Below, in pieces: positions 1-8,186 of a stretch of DNA of 64,000 nucleotides. Position 1 is the first letter of the stretch; each line of letters starts with the position of its first letter. Source of the DNA: Flavobacterium resistens (GTDB lineage Bacteria > Bacteroidota > Bacteroidia > Flavobacteriales > Flavobacteriaceae); NCBI RefSeq assembly GCF_900182645.1, contig NZ_FXTA01000001.1, forward strand, positions 868,001-932,000, written 5' to 3'. The notes beneath the pieces were generated by a model. It was not told where the DNA came from. It ran no database searches and worked only from the letters and a program-made list of their open reading frames with translations. The position numbers and the translations under genes were made by a program.

Positions 1-380
1 TCAACTAAACGTTGCAGAGTAATTAACTGTACTCCAGAATGTCCATAGCTTAAAGATTGAATCTTAAGCAGCAACATTATTTTTACGATTTCTGAAGGAA
101 CTTCTTCTCCTGTTCCGCAAGCATGTGACTTTACTAAGTTCTCCTGAAGTTTAGAAAGATTTTCATTTGAGATTTTTACACTGTAAAGCGATCCAAAACC
201 AGTATTGATTCCGTAAATAGGTGCAGAATGCGTCGACATTTTTTTGTCTAGATAATCACGGCATTTCTGAACATTAACTTTTGCTTCTTCAGATAATTCA
301 AGCGTTTTATCATTAACTAAAATCTCTTGTAATGTTTCTAAAGTTATGGTTTCAGTACTTATATAATGAATCTCTCTCAT
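1..380 (-). CDS. hutH: Histidine ammonia-lyase, 5' part (runs off the left edge)
   Basis: Only the first 126 codons are present; the gene continues past the left edge on the minus strand. The enzyme deaminates L-histidine to urocanate, the first step of cytoplasmic histidine breakdown. The visible N-terminus carries YGINTGFGSLY (residues 56-66), a hallmark of the HAL/PAL aromatic amino acid lyase family. The Ala-Ser-Gly that would form the MIO cofactor lies beyond the edge, so catalytic competence cannot be judged. The start ATG (plus 378-380) is the first Met of the frame. The gene is divergent from the threonine operon and shares its roughly 350-nt upstream region. Phenylalanine or tyrosine ammonia-lyases share the same segment, so the substrate is an inference. 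The hutD-like gene of this window is about 16 kb away, not clustered with it. Confidence 0.85.
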   Translation of the reverse strand, partial: MREIHYISTETITLETLQEILVNDKTLELSEEAKVNVQKCRDYLDKKMSTHSAPIYGINTGFGSLYSVKISNENLSKLQENLVKSHACGTGEEVPSEIVKIMLLLKIQSLSYGHSGVQLITLQRLV

Positions 381-714
381 GATTATTTTAAATTTAAGAC
401 GTCAAAATTCAACAAATCAATATTAAAAAGCAACATTTTATCACAATAATTAAAAATTACATCAGAGCAATTCTTAAGTTTTATTTATTCAGCAATCCGA
501 AATTTGGCCAAAATCAAGATTTTTCAACAAGACTTTTGTTAAAAATCAATTCATTATATATGTTTTATCCGCAAAAGAACCAATCTTAAATATGTCAAAA
601 CCTCAATTTAGCTTATAGAATTTTAACAAATACTCAATATTGATTTTTTGAAATTTGAATTATTAAAATATTCGCAAAAAGCCTTTCAGAGTTTTTAATC
701 CTACTTAAAAGCTG
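381..714. other. AT-rich divergent intergenic region between hutH and the thr operon
   Basis: About 330 nt without an open frame of note. It must hold the hutH promoter, but no clean minus-strand TAnnTTTG box was found near the hutH start. Only the thr promoter at the right end was recognisable. Confidence 0.5.
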
Positions 715-722
715 TACTTTTG
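715..722 (+). promoter_or_regulatory. -7 promoter box of the threonine operon (TACTTTTG)
   Basis: TACTTTTG matches the Bacteroidetes -7 consensus TAnnTTTG and lies 11 nt before the leader-peptide ATG, so the transcript would start only a few nt upstream of that codon. No TTG is present 17-23 nt upstream, so the -33 element is weak or absent. Assigned by consensus match and position only. Confidence 0.6.
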
Positions 723-733
723 AAAAATCAAAA

Positions 734-835
734 ATGAAAAGTAACAGCACAAAATATCAATCTACAATGACAGTTCAAACTAGAACTGCAATTGCTGCTA
801 CCATTATTTCTACTACAACAACTACTACCCCTTAG
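734..835 (+). CDS. thrL: Threonine operon leader peptide (33 aa)
   Basis: A 33-codon ORF ends 107 nt before thrA. Eleven of its residues are Thr, including an unbroken run of six Thr codons followed by Pro and TAG, and two adjacent Ile codons precede that run by two residues. That composition fits a leader whose translation senses charged tRNA-Thr, and perhaps tRNA-Ile, as in the enterobacterial thr leader. The stop codon lies inside the hairpin that begins the attenuator, and a -7 box lies just upstream. There is no sequence similarity to E. coli ThrL beyond composition; the assignment rests on codon content, position before thrA and the following hairpins. Confidence 0.85.
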   Translation: MKSNSTKYQSTMTVQTRTAIAATIISTTTTTTP

Positions 836-880
836 GGGTATACATTTTCACATATAATCCTAGGTTACCTATACTTTTTT
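826..880 (+). terminator. Probable thr attenuator (alternative hairpins and T-run)
   Basis: TACCCC-TTA-GGGGTA (826-840) forms a 6-bp hairpin that overlaps the last Thr/Pro codons and the leader stop. TAGG-TTA-CCTA (861-871) is followed by TACTTTTTT, a terminator-like arrangement. TAGG at 833-836 can pair instead with CCTA at 859-862, which would use the 5' side of the second hairpin. The segments can therefore form mutually exclusive structures whose choice could depend on where the ribosome stalls on the Thr codons. The stems are short, so the exact fold is an inference. Confidence 0.6.
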
Positions 881-942
881 CATGAAAGAAGAGAGTTATT
901 GGATACATAAAAATATTTGCATAAAAAGAAAAAAATATCAAA

Positions 943-3390
943 ATGAAAGTATTAAAATTTGGCGGAACTTCGGTTGCCAATGCTCAAAATATAAAACTCG
1001 TTCTCGAAATTGTTAAACAAAAAGCTGAAAAAGATAAATTAGTTGTTGTAGTTTCTGCACTTAGTAAAGTAACCGATTTACTTCAATCAGCAGCGGCTAA
1101 AGCAGCAGCAAATGACGAAAGCTTTAGAGAAGTTGTTGCCGAAATCGAGAAAAAACACCTTGACACTTTAAAAGAATTGATTCCGGTAAGTGAACAAAGC
1201 AGCTTGCTGAGTCACGTAAAAAGAATTATCAATCATTTAGAAACTCTATTAGACGGTTGTTTCTTGCTTGGCGAATTATCTCCAAGAACTGCCGATACTA
1301 TTTTAAGTTTTGGAGAATTGTTATCTTCATTCATTATTGCTAAAGCCTACGAGCAAATTAACAATGACGCAATTTACAAAGACAGCCGTGAGTTAATTAA
1401 AACAAATGCTGATTTTGGAAAAGCGGTTGTGAATTTCGAAATTTCAAACAGATTAATTCAGGAATATTTTGCTTCAAATGAATCAAAAATCAATATTCTT
1501 CCTGGATTTATTGCGCAAACTTTAGACGGAATTACTTCGACTTTAGGTCGTGGCGGATCTGATTATACTGCAGCAATTATCGCCGGAGCAATCGATGCGG
1601 AACAACTTGAAATCTGGACTGACGTAAACGGAATGTTTACTGCCAACCCAAAAATCGTAAAACAAGCGCAGCCAATTGCCAATATCTCTTATCAGGAAGC
1701 GATGGAATTATCGCATTTTGGTGCAAAAGTTTTGTATCCGCCAACAATTCAACCTGTTTTAAGAAAAAACATTCCAATTATGATCAAAAATACTTTTGAA
1801 CCAGAAGCTGTAGGTACTTTAATTTCTGATACCGTTTTATCAAAAGATACTGTTGTAAAAGGAATCAGCCATATCGATAATATTTCATTACTGACTCTTG
1901 AAGGCCCAGGAATGATTGGAGTTGCAGGTTCGTCAAGACGTTTATTTGAAGTATTATCTCAAGAAAAAATCAACGTGATTTTTATTACTCAGGCTTCATC
2001 TGAACATTCGATTTGTATCGGAATTTTAAATTCGGATGCTGATAATGCCGAAGCTGCGATTAACAAAGCTTTTGAAATCGAAATTTCCCAAAACAAAATC
2101 GACCCTTGTTATGTAGAAAAAGACCTTTGCATTATTGCTTTGGTTGGTGAAAACATGAAAAATCACCAAGGTTTAAGCGGAAGAATGTTCAGTACTTTAG
2201 GAAAAAACAACGTAAACATTCGTGCCATCGCGCAAGGTGCTTCTGAAAGAAACATTTCGACTGTAATTAACGAAAGAGATGTTAAAAAAGCACTGAATAG
2301 TTTACACGAAAATTTCTTCGAAGAAAACACTAAACAGCTGAATTTATTCGTAATGGGAGTTGGAAATGTCGGAGAAAAATTCATCGAGCAAATTCACAAT
2401 CAAAAAAAGTTTTTAAAAGATAATTTAAAGATTAATGTTCGTGTAATTGCGTTATCAAACTCAAGAAAAATGCTTTTTGACGAAGACGGAATTTCATTAA
2501 AAGATTGGCAATCAACTTTAGACAAAGGTGAAGCAGCAATTCCGACAGAATTCATTGCACGCGCCAAAGAATTGAATTTACGTAACAGTATTTTCGTAGA
2601 TATTACAGCAAATTCAAGCGTTTCTGAAATGTATGAGAAATTCTTAAAAGAAAGTATTGCCGTTGTTACTTGTAATAAAATTGCCTGCTCATCTGCTTAC
2701 GACAATTATAAAAAACTAAAAAGCTTATCTCGTCAATACAACGCTCCGTTTTTGTTTGAAACGAATGTTGGTGCGGGATTACCAATTATTGATACTGTAA
2801 AAAACCTTATTGCTTCTGGCGATAAAGTGCATAAAATTCAGGCGGTTTTATCAGGAAGTTTGAATTTCATTTTCAACAATTTCGATAAAGACAATTCTTT
2901 CCACGATGTGGTTAAAGAAGCAGGAGTTCAGGGATTCACAGAACCAGATCCAAAAATCGACTTAAGCGGAATCGACGTAGCTCGTAAAATCCTGATTCTA
3001 ATTCGCGAAAGCGGTTACGAAATGGATATTGACGCCATTGCAAACGAATCGTTTTTACCTGCCGAATGTTTAGCAACAACAAATAACGAAGATTTCTTCG
3101 CATCGTTAACCAAACATGCTTCTCATTTTGAAGGCATTTACAACGAAGCTTTAGCGAAAGATTCAAGATTGAAATACGTGGCACAATTCGAAAACGGAAA
3201 AGCAAGCGTTGGTCTGCAATTCATTCCAAAAGATCATCCTTTCTACAATTTAGAAGGAAAAGACAATATCGTTCTTTTCTACACAGATCGTTATGTAGAT
3301 CAGCCTTTATTGATCAAAGGAGCCGGAGCTGGAGCTGCTGTTACTGCTTCTGGAATTTTTGCAGACGTTATTAGAATCGGAAACATATAA
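943..3390 (+). CDS. thrA: Bifunctional aspartate kinase / homoserine dehydrogenase I
   Basis: An 815-aa fusion like E. coli ThrA (820 aa). The N-terminal aspartate kinase domain opens with KFGGTS (residues 5-10) and makes aspartyl phosphate, entering the aspartate family pathway. Two ACT-like regulatory segments follow at about residues 310-460 (for example GPGMIGVAGSS and VALVGENM). The C-terminal NAD(P)-dependent homoserine dehydrogenase begins at the dinucleotide-binding GVGNVGEKF near residue 471 and continues through the conserved VLSGSLNFIFN segment. It is the first enzyme gene after the leader and attenuator, with thrB and thrC following on the same strand. Threonine feedback control is expected from the family but cannot be read from sequence. 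Confidence 0.97.
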   Translation: MKVLKFGGTSVANAQNIKLVLEIVKQKAEKDKLVVVVSALSKVTDLLQSAAAKAAANDESFREVVAEIEKKHLDTLKELIPVSEQSSLLSHVKRIINHLETLLDGCFLLGELSPRTADTILSFGELLSSFIIAKAYEQINNDAIYKDSRELIKTNADFGKAVVNFEISNRLIQEYFASNESKINILPGFIAQTLDGITSTLGRGGSDYTAAIIAGAIDAEQLEIWTDVNGMFTANPKIVKQAQPIANISYQEAMELSHFGAKVLYPPTIQPVLRKNIPIMIKNTFEPEAVGTLISDTVLSKDTVVKGISHIDNISLLTLEGPGMIGVAGSSRRLFEVLSQEKINVIFITQASSEHSICIGILNSDADNAEAAINKAFEIEISQNKIDPCYVEKDLCIIALVGENMKNHQGLSGRMFSTLGKNNVNIRAIAQGASERNISTVINERDVKKALNSLHENFFEENTKQLNLFVMGVGNVGEKFIEQIHNQKKFLKDNLKINVRVIALSNSRKMLFDEDGISLKDWQSTLDKGEAAIPTEFIARAKELNLRNSIFVDITANSSVSEMYEKFLKESIAVVTCNKIACSSAYDNYKKLKSLSRQYNAPFLFETNVGAGLPIIDTVKNLIASGDKVHKIQAVLSGSLNFIFNNFDKDNSFHDVVKEAGVQGFTEPDPKIDLSGIDVARKILILIRESGYEMDIDAIANESFLPAECLATTNNEDFFASLTKHASHFEGIYNEALAKDSRLKYVAQFENGKASVGLQFIPKDHPFYNLEGKDNIVLFYTDRYVDQPLLIKGAGAGAAVTASGIFADVIRIGNI

Positions 3391-3412
3391 ATTTTTGTTT
3401 CAGGCTTAAAGT

Positions 3413-3519
3413 TTAACCGCAAAGCACGCAATCCCGATAGCTATCGGGAACACAAGGTTCGCAAAGCTTTGTTTTTTCTTGTGCCCTTTGCGAAAAAACC
3501 TTGCGAACTTTGCGGTTAA
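3413..3519. repeat. Intergenic inverted-repeat element between thrA and thrB
   Basis: The outer arms TTAACCGCAAAG (3413-3424) and CTTTGCGGTTAA (3508-3519) are exact reverse complements. Inside them are further pairing words (AAGGTTCGCAAAG against CTTTGCGAAaaaACCTTGCGAAC) and a perfect 16-bp palindrome, CCCGATAGCTATCGGG (3433-3448). The element is non-coding and sits inside the operon. It could attenuate or protect the thrA 3' end, or be a passive repeat. The flank at 3552-3567 has the AAACCTGAAACCTGAAAC words seen again near 23330 and 33490. Confidence 0.85.
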
Positions 3520-3574
3520 GCTCGCAAAGTTTGGCAACTTGAAACTTTAAACCTGAAACCTGAAACAACCAAAA

Positions 3575-4498
3575 ATGAAAGAAATAAAATTATTCTGTCC
3601 CGCTACAATCGCCAACCTCTCTTGCGGATTTGACGTACTTGGACTTTGTTTAGATAATGCGGGCGATGAAATGATTGTTCGAAAAGTCGATCAAAAAGGA
3701 GTTCGAATCACTAAAATTGTTGGTGCCGATTTGCCTTTGGAAACCGAGAAAAACGTTTCCGGAGTTGCGGCTTTGGCAATGTTGGAAACTTTAGACGAAC
3801 TGGATTTTGGATTCGAAATCGAAATTTATAAACATATAAAGGCTGGAAGCGGTATCGGAAGCAGTGCGGCAAGTTCTGCCGGAGCGGTTTTCGGAATTAA
3901 TGAATTATTAGGAAGACCATATTCTCGTAAAGATTTGGTGCAGTTTGCGATGCAGGGCGAGAAATTAGCCAGCGGAAACGCGCATGCCGACAACGTTGCT
4001 CCTGCCCTTTTAGGCGGATTTACGTTGGTAAGAAGTTATGTGCCACTGGATATTATCAGAATTGACAGTCCGGAAGAATTGTACGCAACGGTAGTCCATC
4101 CACAGATTGAATTAAAAACTTCAGATGCGCGTTCGGTTTTAAAGCAAAATGTTTCCCTAAAAAGCGCCATCATGCAATGGGGAAATGTTGGAGGATTGGT
4201 TGCTGGTCTTTACACAAAAGATTATGAATTAATCGGCAGATCGCTTCACGACGAAATCGTGGAGCCTTTAAGAAGTGTTTTGATTCCGGGATTTGATCAA
4301 ATCAAACAAACGGCTTACGAAAACGGTGCTTTAGGTTCTGGAATTTCAGGTTCGGGTCCATCGATTTTCGCTTTAAGCAGAGGAAAAGAAACCGCTGAAA
4401 AAATCGCAAAAGCCATGAGCGACGTTTACGAAAAAATGAATTTACCGTATGAAATTCACGTTTCGAAGATAAACCCTGACGGTGTCCGCATACTTTAG
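3575..4498 (+). CDS. thrB: Homoserine kinase (GHMP family)
   Basis: A 307-aa cytoplasmic kinase that phosphorylates homoserine to O-phosphohomoserine, the substrate of ThrC. The GHMP ATP-binding loop KAGSGIGSSAASSAGAV lies near residues 89-105. The N-terminal FCPATIANLSCGFDVLG matches the conserved start of homoserine kinases. The Gly-rich GSGISGSGPS near residue 255 is the third GHMP motif. Length is normal for the family. It lies 184 nt after thrA, and that gap is filled by an inverted-repeat element, so co-transcription is likely but not proven. Confidence 0.95.
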   Translation: MKEIKLFCPATIANLSCGFDVLGLCLDNAGDEMIVRKVDQKGVRITKIVGADLPLETEKNVSGVAALAMLETLDELDFGFEIEIYKHIKAGSGIGSSAASSAGAVFGINELLGRPYSRKDLVQFAMQGEKLASGNAHADNVAPALLGGFTLVRSYVPLDIIRIDSPEELYATVVHPQIELKTSDARSVLKQNVSLKSAIMQWGNVGGLVAGLYTKDYELIGRSLHDEIVEPLRSVLIPGFDQIKQTAYENGALGSGISGSGPSIFALSRGKETAEKIAKAMSDVYEKMNLPYEIHVSKINPDGVRIL

Positions 4499-4521
4499 CA
4501 CTTCGTGCGCTATAAGCAATA

Positions 4522-4646
4522 GGCTTTAGGCAATAAGCTTAAAACCTTTGCGAAAAATAGAACCCAAAAGAAGAAAGAAAAAAGAGAAAGAAGCTATACG
4601 CAACATTAGGAAAAAGCCTAAAGCCTAAAGCTTACTGCCTAAAGCC
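4522..4646. repeat. Inverted repeat between thrB and thrC
   Basis: GGCTTTAGGCAATAAGCTT (4522-4540) and AAGCTTACTGCCTAAAGCC (4628-4646) are 19-nt inverted arms with one mismatch, about 87 nt apart. Both arms are extended by tandem copies of the word GCCTAAA or its complement. No ORF lies inside. A poly-A tract (4647-4658) follows and leads directly into the thrC start codon, in place of a Shine-Dalgarno sequence. Confidence 0.85.
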
Positions 4647-4658
4647 AAAAAAAAAAAA

Positions 4659-5948
4659 ATGAAATACTACAGTTTAAACCATAATGCCCCAAAAGTTTCT
4701 TTCAAAGAAGCCGTAATACAAGGATTAGCGAGTGACAAAGGATTATATTTCCCAGAAAACATTACCGCTTTAGATCCATCATTTTTTGATAAAATCGAAA
4801 GTTTAAGCCACGAAGAAATCGCTTTTGAAGCAATCAAACAATTCGTTGGCTATGAAATACCTGCAGAAAAACTAAAAGAAATCATTACTGAAACTTTAGT
4901 TTTTGATTTCCCGGTCGTGAAAGTCGAAAACGGAATCTATTCGTTAGAATTATTTCACGGACCAACAATGGCATTTAAAGACGTGGGAGCGCGTTTTATG
5001 TCACGTTGTCTGGGATATTTCAATAAAGATAAAAAAGACGCTAAAAACACAGTTTTAGTAGCCACTTCCGGAGATACAGGTGGAGCAGTTGCCAGCGGAT
5101 TTTTAGGCGTTGACGGTGTTGATGTTGTCATTTTATATCCGTCAGGAAAAGTGAGCGATATTCAGGAAAAACAATTGACTACTTTAGGGCAAAACATTAA
5201 AGCGCTCGAAGTTGACGGCGTTTTTGATGATTGTCAGGATATGGTGAAAAAAGCGTTTTTAGATGAAACTTTACTGCATAAAAACCTGACTTCGGCAAAC
5301 TCTATTAATATTGCGCGCTGGTTACCGCAAATGTTTTATTTCTTCTTTGCTTACAAAGCACTGAAAAGCCAGAACAAACCTTTAGTTTTCTCTTGCCCAA
5401 GCGGAAACTTCGGAAATATCTGCGCTGGAATTATGGCAAAGAAATTAGGTTTGCCAATTGAGCATTTTGTTGCGTCTACAAACGTGAACGACACGGTGCC
5501 AAGATTCTTAGAAAACGGAAAATATGATCCAAAACCTTCTAAAGCAACTATTTCTAACGCCATGGACGTTGGAAACCCAAGTAACTTTATTAGAATTCAG
5601 GAATTATACAATAACGACTTAAAAGCTTTCGAAAAAGACTTTTCTTCTTATAGTTATACTGATGAAGAAACATTAGTTGCTCTAAAGAAAATCTATAACA
5701 CAGACGGTTATATCGCAGAACCACACGGCGCTGTTGGTTATTTAGGTTTGAAAAAAGAATTAGAGAAACATAGTAACGCGATTGGTATTTTCTTAGAAAC
5801 GGCACATCCTATTAAATTTTTGGATGTTGTTGAACCTGCTTTGGGAATTACGCTTCCGATTCCTGCTCAAATTGAGAGTGTTATTAATGAGAAGAAAGTT
5901 AGTGTGAAGATTGGGAGTTATGAGGAGTTGAAAGAGTTCTTGGGTTAA
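4659..5948 (+). CDS. thrC: Threonine synthase
   Basis: A 429-aa PLP enzyme converting O-phosphohomoserine to L-threonine, the last step of the operon's pathway. The PLP lysine is K107 in LFHGPTMAFKDVGAR. The cofactor phosphate loop is SGDTGGA near residue 137. CPSGNFGNICAG near residue 246 is typical of the long, E. coli/yeast-like class of threonine synthase. The length fits that class. It is the last gene of the thr operon and ends at a strong terminator. Confidence 0.97.
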   Translation: MKYYSLNHNAPKVSFKEAVIQGLASDKGLYFPENITALDPSFFDKIESLSHEEIAFEAIKQFVGYEIPAEKLKEIITETLVFDFPVVKVENGIYSLELFHGPTMAFKDVGARFMSRCLGYFNKDKKDAKNTVLVATSGDTGGAVASGFLGVDGVDVVILYPSGKVSDIQEKQLTTLGQNIKALEVDGVFDDCQDMVKKAFLDETLLHKNLTSANSINIARWLPQMFYFFFAYKALKSQNKPLVFSCPSGNFGNICAGIMAKKLGLPIEHFVASTNVNDTVPRFLENGKYDPKPSKATISNAMDVGNPSNFIRIQELYNNDLKAFEKDFSSYSYTDEETLVALKKIYNTDGYIAEPHGAVGYLGLKKELEKHSNAIGIFLETAHPIKFLDVVEPALGITLPIPAQIESVINEKKVSVKIGSYEELKEFLG

Positions 5949-5969
5949 AAAACATATACAAAAATGATT

Positions 5970-6000
5970 AAAGCGAGTAAAAAAAATTACTCGCTTTTTT
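5970..6000 (+). terminator. Rho-independent terminator of the thr operon
   Basis: AAAGCGAGTAA (5970-5980) and TTACTCGCTTT (5987-5997) form a perfect 11-bp stem with an A-only loop and a T-run, 22 nt after the thrC stop. Confidence 0.9.
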
Positions 6001-6027
6001 TATATCAAGTACGGAAATCCGTAAAAA

Positions 6028-6053
6028 TTGGCAATAAAAAACCCATACTTTTG
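6028..6053 (+). promoter_or_regulatory. Candidate promoter of the DUF2971 gene
   Basis: TTG (6028-6030), a 15-nt spacer and TACTTTTG (6046-6053). The -7 box is a full consensus match; the spacer is slightly shorter than the usual 17-23 nt. It would give a roughly 135-nt leader that contains an inverted repeat (6067-6124). Confidence 0.5.
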
Positions 6054-6066
6054 AAAAGTAAGAAAA

Positions 6067-6147
6067 CGAAACAAACTTTCGCTTATCTACCCGATTTTAG
6101 GCATACATGCGCAGGTTTGTTTCGCCTATAAATGAGTTGGCAACAAG
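6067..6147 (+). repeat. Structured leader / cassette-like left boundary before the DUF2971 gene
   Basis: CGAAACAAAC (6067-6076) pairs with GTTTGTTTCG (6115-6124). It is followed by GTTGGCAACAAG (6136-6147), then TTTACGGACGAC just before the gene. After the gene, CCAGCTGCCAGC (7451-7462) resembles the complement of the left motif. I recall similar GTTGGCA and CAGCTGCCA words around lone accessory genes in other Bacteroidetes. Reading these as cassette boundaries is an inference. Confidence 0.4.
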
Positions 6148-6195
6148 TTTACGGACGACTCATCCCGATTAAATAAACCTAAAAAATGACAGAGA

Positions 6196-7428
6196 ATGCA
6201 AACACAAATGAATAATATTCAAACATATATCAATAATTACAACGAAAACATAACTGCTTCAAATGCACAACAAGCTGTAGATAAATTTTTGAAAGATTAT
6301 TCTACTTGGAAGAATGTTGTTGGTCATTTAGTGAACGACCAAGATGGAAAGACAAAAGACGGTGAAAAAGAGTATGGAAATGTCCTTATCATTTTTTCAG
6401 TAGCAATTTCTGAGATAAATTCTATAACAGAAGGTATTATTGATACTCTATTTAAAGAAATACAAGATTACGAAAGCAAGGTTAAATATATGTTTGAAAT
6501 AAAATTAGCACTTTATTCTAATCTTGGAATTTGTTGGCATAAATTAGGTCAGTTATATGATAATTTGGCTATTGAAGCATTCAAAAAATATATATTTTAC
6601 CAATTAACACTTTCTAATCATACAAGTTATAATGGTTTAACTTGTTATTCATTTCGTAATTGTTCTAAATTTCTTTTTCAATCATTAGTAAATGAATCTT
6701 TAAATCTTTCGTCACCCTCGACATTCAACGATATATTTGATTGCCCTATAATAGAATTGATGAATAATGACGATGAAATTTCACAATTGATAAGAAAAGC
6801 ATATTTAAGTGGTGTAAAAGTGGCATGTTTTGTAAAAAATGAAAAGTTACCATATTCAAATAATATATCGGACGCTCCAATAACTAATGACAAAAAGAAT
6901 GATAGCGACAAAGATGAATATCTTAACGAATTAATGTGGGCTCATTATGCTGATTCACATAATGGCATCTGTATAAGATATAAGTTTCCTAGCGATGTAA
7001 CGACCGCTGGCAATGATAATAAAAACTATGTATCTTACTTCAAAGACGTCGAGTACACTTCAGATTTGAAAAAACACTCAGAACAAAATTCAATAAATAC
7101 GAATGATGCTTTTTTTGCAAAAGGAGAATCTTGGAAATATGAAAATGAATTACGGCTTTTATATTACAATCCGACTAGCTCTGATTCCCACATTTCTTTG
7201 CCAATATCAAATTGCATAGAAGCAGTTTATTTTGGTGTTAAATGTTCTGACAAGGATAAGCAAACAATAAAAAGCATATTGAAAGGCAGAAAATGCATAT
7301 CTTTTAAACATCAATGGACGGGTGATAAAACAGAAAAGATAAAAGAAGAAAAAGATATTGAATTTTATCAGATGAAAATTGATGATGAAATATTTGGTGC
7401 AATAAAAGCTGTCAAAGACAATTCATAA
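6196..7428 (+). CDS. DUF2971-domain protein, function unknown
   Basis: 410 aa, no signal peptide or membrane segment, so probably cytoplasmic. The N-terminal ~150 residues are helical and match no family I recognise. The C-terminal part has the DUF2971 pattern: SLNLSSPSTFNDIFDCP near residue 170, LMWAHYADSHNGICIRYKF near residue 247, KGESWKYENELRLLYY near residue 310 and AVYFGVKCSDKDKQTI near residue 345. The biochemical role of DUF2971 is unknown; members are scattered among accessory genes. The start at 6196 is preferred; an ATG at 6186 is out of frame and stops at once. The gene stands alone between the thr terminator and a field of REP-like repeats, with possible cassette-like flanks, which suggests acquisition. 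Confidence 0.75.
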   Translation: MQTQMNNIQTYINNYNENITASNAQQAVDKFLKDYSTWKNVVGHLVNDQDGKTKDGEKEYGNVLIIFSVAISEINSITEGIIDTLFKEIQDYESKVKYMFEIKLALYSNLGICWHKLGQLYDNLAIEAFKKYIFYQLTLSNHTSYNGLTCYSFRNCSKFLFQSLVNESLNLSSPSTFNDIFDCPIIELMNNDDEISQLIRKAYLSGVKVACFVKNEKLPYSNNISDAPITNDKKNDSDKDEYLNELMWAHYADSHNGICIRYKFPSDVTTAGNDNKNYVSYFKDVEYTSDLKKHSEQNSINTNDAFFAKGESWKYENELRLLYYNPTSSDSHISLPISNCIEAVYFGVKCSDKDKQTIKSILKGRKCISFKHQWTGDKTEKIKEEKDIEFYQMKIDDEIFGAIKAVKDNS

Positions 7429-7521
7429 TTAAAATAGAATTAACAAAAAACCAGCTGCCAGCCTCAGATCTATAAAGTGTTGCGACCGCTGTGCAAAGTC
7501 TCCTGACTTCGTACCCACTCC

Positions 7522-7556
7522 GCTAGCGCGAGCGTCCCGCTCGTGAACACAAAGAA
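7522..7556 (+). repeat. REP-like element, copy A (half element)
   Basis: GCTAGCGCGAGCGTCCCGCT followed by CGTGAACACAAAGAAATTC. This matches the left half of the longer elements at 8187-8272 and 8492-8573. The matching right arm is absent, and the next gene starts right after it. The GTG inside the repeat is in frame with that gene. Confidence 0.75.
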
Positions 7557-7572
7557 ATTCGAAAAATTAAGC

Positions 7573-8142
7573 ATGAATAGAAAACTAAAAATCGCTTTAA
7601 TTATCATGATAATACTAACTCTTTTGGGAGCTATATATTATTATGGAACAATATTTATATGCGAGATTAGCGTTAAATGCAAAGACTGTGATCAAACTTC
7701 TAAGTCAGAAAAAGAATCAAAAGAAAATAAATTTTATTATGGATATTATACTTGTGATATTTCTGAGTTTAATCTAAAATACAATACCGAAAAAATAGAA
7801 ATCGGAAATATCTGGATTGAAAAAGTATGGCGTTACAATACTGATGATTGCTTTAGCGACGACTACAACACCAAGGTAGTTAATAACCATGGTTATAATA
7901 TTGTGATAGATTTTAAAAAATCTACAGATGAATTTCTTTTCAATTTCATCCCTATGATTAATAATATAGAAGACAATCAAAATGGTGGAATTAATGATAA
8001 CAGAAAAACTTTAAGATATACAAAACTACCAAAAGAGATAAAACTTATTGTTGTAGAAAGAAATCCGGATATGAATTTTGGTTGGACGAAAGAAATAATA
8101 TCAGGTACATTGATACTAAAACTAAAAAGTATAAATGAATAA
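7573..8142 (+). CDS. Small membrane-anchored protein of unknown function
   Basis: 189 aa from ATG 7573. A GTG at 7543 is in frame but lies inside a REP-like repeat, so the ATG is preferred. Residues 4-25 form one hydrophobic helix (IALIIMIILTLLGAIYYYG). The following region has several Cys (CEISVKCKDC, then YTCD and DDCF) and is probably extracytoplasmic. The segment NIWIEKVWRYN loosely resembles NIFIEKTWDYD in the lipoprotein encoded at 8742-9563, hinting at related folds. No known family was recognised. It lies between two REP-like elements. Confidence 0.65.
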   Translation: MNRKLKIALIIMIILTLLGAIYYYGTIFICEISVKCKDCDQTSKSEKESKENKFYYGYYTCDISEFNLKYNTEKIEIGNIWIEKVWRYNTDDCFSDDYNTKVVNNHGYNIVIDFKKSTDEFLFNFIPMINNIEDNQNGGINDNRKTLRYTKLPKEIKLIVVERNPDMNFGWTKEIISGTLILKLKSINE

Positions 8143-8153
8143 AACTTTTATTC

Positions 8154-8184
8154 TTTTATACCTTTAAAAACTCTAATTATGATC
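8154..8184 (+). promoter_or_regulatory. Orphan promoter-like repeat (twin of 14446-14476)
   Basis: These 31 nt are identical at 29 positions to 14446-14476, which lies just upstream of the S10 carboxypeptidase gene. Both contain TTTAAAAACTCTAATTAT and a TATcTTTA/TACcTTTA box resembling TAnnTTTG. Here no gene follows, only a REP-like element. It looks like the leftover 5' region of a duplicated or lost gene. Confidence 0.5.
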
Positions 8185-8186
8185 TC

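Noticed and set aside
7543..7572. GTG start extending the 7573 protein by ten residues
   Set aside because: The extension is encoded by the REP-like repeat, and an ATG directly before the membrane helix is more natural.
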